Source: Phallus indusiatus (taxonomy: Eukaryota > Basidiomycota > Agaricomycetes > Phallales > Phallaceae). Taken from it: 64,000 nucleotides of DNA. The notes under the pieces are model-generated. The model was not told the origin of the DNA, ran no database searches, and saw nothing but the letters and a program-made list of their open reading frames with translations. Of this stretch, positions 57,625 through 64,000 are shown in pieces (position 1 is the stretch's first letter; each line of letters opens with the position of its first letter). The stretch lies in the NCBI GenBank assembly GCA_027605045.1, contig JAQFWX010000007.1:1969710-2033709 (forward strand), read 5' to 3'. The translations under genes were made by a program, and so were the position numbers.

Positions 57625-59200
57625 ATGTCTGAACTCACAAACGTGAGCGTAATTCCCACAACTTCGTTGCTGTTTGCAAGTGCGGAGTACTCCGAGATCA
57701 TCGAAAAGGCCCCAGAATCGTATTTCATAAATTTATGCCAAGGTCGTCTTTTCCAAGTTTAATCTTGATTTGTCATTGAATTAACTCAAATTTTAGTTTC
57801 TGCTACTGCCCTTTTGTTATGGGATATGATAATCACCTATAACCAAGAAATCGAGCTTATTTGGAGGTTAGCGTCATTATCACATTTACAAAGCCACTTC
57901 CTCATCTCATACTTACGTCGACATTACCATTCGTTGATTATTTTTTACTCAGATCACGAAGAAGTATTGTGAATTATCTCTTTTTTATGATTCGGTATCT
58001 ATCCTTGACCTTGTCGGTGTGAATAGATGTTCATTCCTCTTTGCGTAATCTCTCAATTGACCGGTTTTCTCCTAGATTGTTAGTCGTAGCAAGCCAAGGC
58101 CGGTTTCCAAAGAAGAATCTCTGTCACGTCATCTATGTATCCTTTTTCAGCATGGGAAGCGTCGTATTGACAAGCACTCTGGATGTGCTACTTGTTTATC
58201 GGAGTACGTCTATAACTAATCAGAAGCAGTCTGCCTCTCTTTACCTTGATGGATCTAGTCTTTGCGTTTTACGAAAGAAATCGGAAAGTTCTAGTCGGTT
58301 TAATCACTCTCTGGTTGTTGAACACCGCTGCATTCCTGATTCTCGCCATTTTCTATTCCAAGGAAGTGCGTGTCACACAGACCCCCACAGTCATTAAACA
58401 AGGTGTCACTGGAGAATGCACTACCCTATACATTCCTGCGTTTTCGCGTAACATCTGGTAATATTTCCAAATCACAATATGCCTATGAACGACTTTCCGA
58501 TTGTTTATTCTTAGGGTATCTGAGTTGGTTTTCCACGGTATTCTTTTAACCTTGGTTATAGCAAGGTACTATGTGTTTCAACAGACCTCTCAGCTAGCAA
58601 ACTGAAAACGTTACCGAAGGTCCATCAATTTATTGAAGACCGCTTGTTGGAAAACATCTGCTATACCCTGTGTTTATTACATTTTTATTCAAGATGGATT
58701 TTGTGTATTTGTCCATCTTTTCAGTGAGTTTATCTACTTGGAAAAAAAAACGAAAAATCATGACGAGTTTCTTCTACAGTAGTCTTTATCGTTTCGGCCC
58801 TCCGACTCAATATAGTTTCTGATATAGCGATAACTCAGTGCGTACGCTTGCAAGCACCACCATCTTCTCCAATGGTACTAACGACAAGCACTTTGCTCAT
58901 AGAGTAGGTATTGTACTCTTTGGCATAACAGTAAGATTTAACAAAAACACTGGCCCATAATTGAACACAATTCTGACGATGGCATTATATAAAGGGAAGT
59001 CGCCTAGTTCTCAACCTGAGAAATCTGAAAAACGCCTCAAATTATTGCGATGCAAGTCACTATACTTATTGGATAGGGAAAAAATCTTGTTTGATACTAT
59101 AAGTGAAACTCTTGTTGAAGAACCAGAATTAGACGAATCGGGTATGGACTCGTTCGAGTTGACGCCATTGAGTCCTACATCGGCTTTGGATATGGACTAA
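57625..59200 (+). CDS. DUF6533-type membrane protein, right paralogue
   Basis: Starts MSELTNVSVIPTTSLLF. The DUF6533 signature LLLWDMIITYNQEIELIW lies across an intron, followed by NYLFFMIRYLSLTL, FAFYERNRKVLVGLITLWLL and TVIKQGVTGEC. Six to seven predicted membrane helices by eye. It ends in a cytoplasmic-type tail (ELDESGMDSFELTPLSP) with a stop at 59198-59200. It is the fuller of two paralogues in the segmental duplication; the left copy lost this tail. Function unknown in the family. One junction near 58060-58140 has unclear phase. Confidence 0.7.
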
Positions 59201-59880
59201 AAGCACAGTTCAGTTATCACGCTGGCTGGTAAACAAACATAACATATACCTGGAATACAAAAATTTAATGGATATAGCTGTATGTTTCATAATAAAACAA
59301 TTATACCAAACCGTGTTTCCTGGTTAGTGTAGACTTAGATAGTTGTATTAACTTGGGTCCGGGGTTTAGGGTTAGTAGGAAGGGGTGTTAATCAAATATC
59401 ATAGCCCCAGGCCTCTCTGCAAAAAAATGGCTGTCGACAGACACAGTAACACATATGCAACCCCCAAAAAATCAATAAGTAATTGTCGTGTATTATACTG
59501 TTAATTACTGGCAGAGTCGTGACGTCAAGGCCAAATTCAGTTTGAGGTTCTCCGAACGGAGCCACTGTGAGAAAAGCAACGACTTCGTCGTGTCGTTTTT
59601 TTCTAATCATTCAACCGGAATATGGCTTAAGTGCGTAGTAAAATAATCTGGTCAACATGCAGGTAAACTGATGTCAAGGTTAGTACTACATAGTACATAC
59701 AACCCGTAATACCTCCTTTCACGTGTGCTAAAACAGGAGCGTGTCTACAAACAAAAATAACGCTTCGTGAAAATAAGAAACGTTTGTCAAATCTCACCCA
59801 ATCATAATCTTGATTTCATAATGTACTGGCGAAATCTCCAACGAAGCATTCTCCCATTCAGCGCCACTACAGACAATCGG

Positions 59881-61610
59881 GTTGAATTTGGAATCTGACA
59901 CAGTAATTTTCCAAGCCAGTCAACAACCTACCTATATCGGGATTCACTGAGAAATTTTTTGTCTCAGCTATCCGCTGTATTTGCGAATCTGTCAATGAAA
60001 ACAACCGAGTCCTTCCATCTTTTCCTACCGCATTCGCGATTTAATCTTAAAAATGTCAATTATCAATTGTGAATCCATAGTAATGAAAGCCTGTATTAAA
60101 CGTCAGAAAGACAAGAGTTTTCGAAGTTCGTGAGTTCGTCGGAACGCCCCGTCACGGATTCACGGTCAACCGACTCGGACTGCAATGTTTTTGGCAATTA
60201 CGGTGGTACAAGTAACAAACCCAAGAGACGGGTTGGTATTTATCGTTTTAAGGAAGCACGTTGGCCAGTAGTGAAAAAGATGGTGAACAGAATGATGGCT
60301 ATAGGAGAAATATGATACGCCTTGGAACACCGCATTGCGGAGGTGCGTCGACGAATTTTCCATAGCTACGGTTTCGATCAACACATGATATTTGTCACAA
60401 GGTAAAGAACCGGAATGAAGTTTATATGGTAACATACGTAAAAATTATATTCCGAATTCGGTTTCGTCGGCATATTTGCTCCTCATGACTTTAAACGCTA
60501 GGCTTCACGATCCCGTGTTATGTAAATATTGCGGAGGCTATTCCTGAAGGGGGTTTCGGTTGCGTGCACAGGAGTTGGAAATTAACATCGATTGAGAAAG
60601 AGAAGGGAAACTTCGGCCCAAAATTTGGAATCAATTTGCTCAGGGGCATCGATCATCTTTTAATTAGAGGGAGTTCAAAAGACTGCATCGTGAATTAGGA
60701 AAAGTGACATGTCCAGTAGACGTAAAGTCTCGTCGAGTAATATGACACAGCTGGACTGTATTAAGATTTCATAAAACATCTCAGTAAGGTTTAATTTTGA
60801 TGAACGTTCGTGACTCGCCTTTTGCAGGAAAACTGATCTTTCGCGAATTGGCAATAAAGACTCGTCATGGTTCCTCCTTGCGATACTCTCCTCGATGACA
60901 GACCTAAACACGTCAAACGGTCATCATGCATGACGATCGTGGTTTACTCCACATGAGCAGTAAGACAATTGGCCAAGACACCTGAGTAGGGTTCAGACCG
61001 TGGGATAGCCTAATTTCCACTTGACCTCAGATCACTATGTCTCACTAAAGTCAGAAGACACGTTCCAAAGTGCAGGTAAGCCATGGAAATTCAATCAATT
61101 TACATCAATTCCTTTCGCTTGAATAAACTGATGACAAGAACGTTTTAGCGGGATCCACGTCAGCTAAAGTTTCGTCGCACGATGATCCAGATTCCACGAT
61201 TAACCCGTCAACTTCACGTGACCGATTGAAACGTAAGCATTAAATTCGAAGTTGAGCGTATTTTCACCAATCGCCATCGTCTTCGGAACTACTTCTGGAC
61301 TCGGGATAGAATAACAATCAAATTTGATAGTTGGGGAAGCGGCTCGTTGCCAACTCGCTGCAACCTCATGCACATGATTTAGTAATAGATTACATAACAT
61401 AAAACCATTTCGATAACCCGGTGGATTGGCTCGCTGACTTCTTTTCCCACGTGTGCGTCATTGGTTATTTCCTTTTTTGTGAAAGCAGAGCGATCGATGG
61501 TCATGCTTGTTGCGTCTACAAGACCAGAGCCTGGAAATTCTAAATTTCTTGCCATCATCATCCTTTTACTTCTACTACCCCCATCCCCGTTTCTCATCTT
61601 ATCATCCTCA
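59881..61610. other. No gene supported
   Basis: Short open frames only (for example 60130-60315, basic and Ser-rich). No domain, repeat or RNA gene recognised. Confidence 0.35.
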
Positions 61611-63954
61611 TGTCCTCATTCCATCCTTCCGTTCGCTGTCCGACACTAAACACAACTTTCGTCGGTATCCACATTCCGTCTCCTCTCCTGAATACCCAGT
61701 TCACCAATTCAGAGGCATAAAATACGCTAATGTTCCAGGCCGTTTCAGACGGTCGCAGCTATGTACATCTTACCCAAAAACAACAGACGCGAAAAGACAT
61801 GGGTATGTTCTATCTGCGTTGCATGTTTTTATTTATTTTGAGACTGAGACAATGATATCTATTCAGGCCAATCTGCCCTCAACAAAAACGTCAAGGCTTT
61901 GACGACTTGTTTGGTTTCGTACGAGAAGACCCTCCACGCTTGGTCGTACAAGACGAGTTTGAGTGTTTGAATCTCATCATAACTTGCCCGGACGTCTCGA
62001 GACATACGCGTCCTTTGCCCGTAATGGTGTGGATTCATGGGTATGGATTATCCACTTTTGAGTTGTGACTGGCGTGTAAGAATTGACAACGACCTCCAGA
62101 GGCTCCAACATTCGTGGCGCGGGAAGCTCTGTTATATGCGATCCTGGAAAACTCGTTAAAGCATCTTTGGAATTCGAGCAGCCCGTTATAATTGTGAACG
62201 TAAAGTATGTATCACAATTATCTTGACTGAGAATGTCTCACTTATCCGTCAATTACCTTAGCTATCGCCTTGGTCTTCTCGGTTTCGCAGCTTCTGTGGC
62301 TTTAGAAGAGTCAAACCGCTTGTTAGGCGAGGAAGGCGTTGGAAATTATGGTAGCCTTTCAACAAGAATGGAAAGAAAATTTCTCGATCCCTAAAATCAT
62401 CTTCTCTCTTCTCTTTTTTTTCTTCTTCCTTTTTCCTTCTTCCGCCATATGCAGGTCTATACGATCAGCTCAACGCTTTGGCATGGATTCGGAGACACAT
62501 ATCTTCCTTTGGTGGCGACCCTGGAAACGTCACCTTGTTCGGAGAATCAGCAGGAGCAATTGACATTCATGCACTACTGCTTTCACGCATCAACCATCTC
62601 AACCAGGGGGGAATCGCTTCTCGCGCTATATTGCAGAGTGGTACCGTCCTCCCTACCGCAGTCCGCTCAATTGAAGCACAGGGATCATTATTAAGCCGTG
62701 TCATGGGTCGTCTCAGAATATCCGACGTCAATCACCTAAGGAATATTCCAGTAGATTTACTAGTCGCGCAAACGCCAGGCGTTGTGAACCCTACAGATGA
62801 TGGAATATTCTTCCGCGACGGGTGGCGCAATGACGTGGGCTCCATTCCCGGAAACTTCATTCCTCTTCCAGAAAAAATCGACAGTCTCATGATTGGAGAC
62901 TGCGCTTTCGAATCTGCACTATATCTTGGAGCGGGTTCGGTTGGAGGCGGTGGAGGTGGCACCGGAATCAGAACGTGGACTAGTCTGGGAATCGTCCGGC
63001 GCGTAAAAGCTCTCATCCGGAACGTCTATAAAGCCGATAAATTTTTGCGCACGTATGGGATTAATTATGGACCCGGCGCTGACGACGAGGAGTCACAAGA
63101 TGCGGTTTTGAATTTGGTGAACGACGTGTTTTTCGCGTGGCCGATTGATAAGTTGGCTAAAGGGACCAGTGCCGGACGCCGAGAGCGTGACGGGATACCT
63201 GTTTATCGATACGTCTTTGATCAAGAAAGTCCGTATACGTTTACTGCGCATCATGCGGTTGATTTGCTATACCTTTTCGACAACATTTCGATGACACCCG
63301 AGAAGCCGAAAAAGTAGCATCAGCAGGCGTAGGACCTCTTCACACACCACTTCATCGACGCTCGTACTAAGCCCTTCTTCGTCCGAGTCAGACTGGGATG
63401 ACGAAAATGGGTTCCGCACTTTTGATGAAGACGAAGATGAAGATGACGCGATTGAAGCTGAAAGCACGTTCCAGCCATATCCAGACTCATACGAATCGGA
63501 CTCTGAAGACGATTCCGAGGACTCGTATTATCAAATCTCGGATTTCCAGTATAACGCTTCGCGTATACGACAAGCAGTTCAGTCACGATGGATTGCATTC
63601 GCTCAAGGGCCATCAGCTGTCAGTACCAACAACAACTTGAACATCTCTACCCCTGCTCCGGGTCGTCCATGGCCGAGTAATAGTCTCCTCGTGTTAGGAC
63701 CCGAAGGTGAAGTCGGAACACGTTCCATGGACGATGAACTTCCACGAAGGAGAAGACTTGACGAATGGAGTCGTGCTCTTGAAAGTGTTCCGCCCGAATT
63801 GGCGTTTCGTGTTGGAGTTGAGCTGAGCGTCGGGCCAAAGGTGTTCCTCCTACTGCCGTTGGCGCTCAACCCTTCCAGCAATTGTCAGGATATGATTATA
63901 TCGCATTACAACTTTTCCTTATTTATTCTCCCTATTTTAAACACGAAAAATTAG
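61611..63954 (+). CDS. Carboxylesterase type B (frame uncertain)
   Basis: An alpha/beta-hydrolase of the carboxylesterase/lipase family, which cleaves carboxylic esters. Starts at about 61611 (MSSFHPSVR). Successive exons give FRGIKYANVPGRFRRSQ, RPLPVMVWIHG (oxyanion region), SNIRGAGSSVICDP, YRLGLLGFAAS, QLNALAWIRRHISSFGGDP and the nucleophile elbow LFGESAGA (about 62540). The HHAVDLLYLFDN motif (63249-63284) carries the catalytic His. The C-terminal part (63390-63890) is acidic then WIAFAQGP...PWPSN. Homology needs single-base frame changes near 61687 (CC run), 63290 (TTT run) and 63370, so either indel errors or decay. No clear signal peptide. Confidence 0.75.
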
Positions 63955-64000
63955 GGTATACAAAAAAAATCTTACTATCATCCCATCTCATCATTTTTAC

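Larger units (their letters stand above)
51590..59880. repeat. Segmental duplication, unit 2 (expanded)
   Basis: The second copy of the 47100-51590 interval, enlarged by about 3.9 kb between about 52800 and 56690. The inserted part contains the small secreted-protein gene and its decayed copy. The junction between units (about 51585-51600) follows GCGAAATCTCCA and CATTCAGCGC text that also marks the end of unit 2 near 59830-59870. Confidence 0.7.

Noticed and set aside
60130..60911. Short ORFs in the 59.9-61.6 kb gap
   Set aside because: No domain, no splice-compatible neighbours and no paralogue in the window.
63320..63881. Minus-strand ORFs over the carboxylesterase C-terminus
   Set aside because: They are antisense shadows; the plus-strand frame carries the acidic linker and WIAFAQGP text expected of the esterase.

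Overview
The window is a stretch of a filamentous basidiomycete genome, most likely an agaric (Agaricomycetes). The evidence is the many short GT-AG introns (about 50-80 nt), a chromodomain Ty3/Gypsy element, KDZ and hAT transposases, DUF6533-type membrane proteins, a basidiomycete-type HNH-nuclease protein, and single-copy eukaryotic genes (proteasome Rpt6, calcineurin A, Swc5).

Layout. (1) 1-2132: two unrecognised minus-strand ORFs and a palindrome-rich LTR fragment. (2) 2133-23239: a deep transposon nest. Its core is a minus-strand chromovirus (2959-14642, about 6.9 kb without insertions). Inside it sit an autonomous hAT (5573-9185), two inverted copies of a 562-bp hAT-type MITE, and solo LTRs of its own and of a sister family. 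Next come a palindrome-rich solo LTR, a KDZ transposase, another solo LTR, a complete young non-autonomous LTR element built almost wholly of short hairpins (18963-20941), a 5' fragment of the sister chromovirus, and a CACTA-like MITE inside an LTR fragment. (3) 23908-33308: two tandem MOV10/SDE3-like RNA helicases with N-terminal zinc fingers, candidate RNA-silencing factors beside the nest. (4) 33450-46727: conserved genes: Rpt6, a two-domain dual-specificity phosphatase, an HNH-type protein with decayed tandem relatives, calcineurin A, an endonuclease/exonuclease/phosphatase-fold protein and Swc5. (5) 47100-59880: a segmental duplication carrying paired DUF6533 membrane-protein genes, a small secreted-protein gene with a decayed copy, and degenerate ORFs. 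(6) 61611-63954: a carboxylesterase.

The most unusual object is the element at 18963-20941. It has two 302-bp LTRs with no difference seen by eye, a perfect 5-bp target duplication, and one 344-codon ORF. LTRs, ORF and 3' untranslated part are all tiled with consecutive short inverted repeats (arms 6-11 nt, loops of a few nt). A solo LTR at 14890-15209 has the same architecture and the same TGTAAC...GTTACA ends, so this is a family with more than one subfamily in this genome.

Several host genes (helicase 2, phosphatase, HNH protein, carboxylesterase) need single-base changes in homopolymer runs to keep the frame their homology implies. Either the assembly has homopolymer indel errors or these genes are decaying. 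All exon limits were set by eye from splice motifs and family homology; no search was run.
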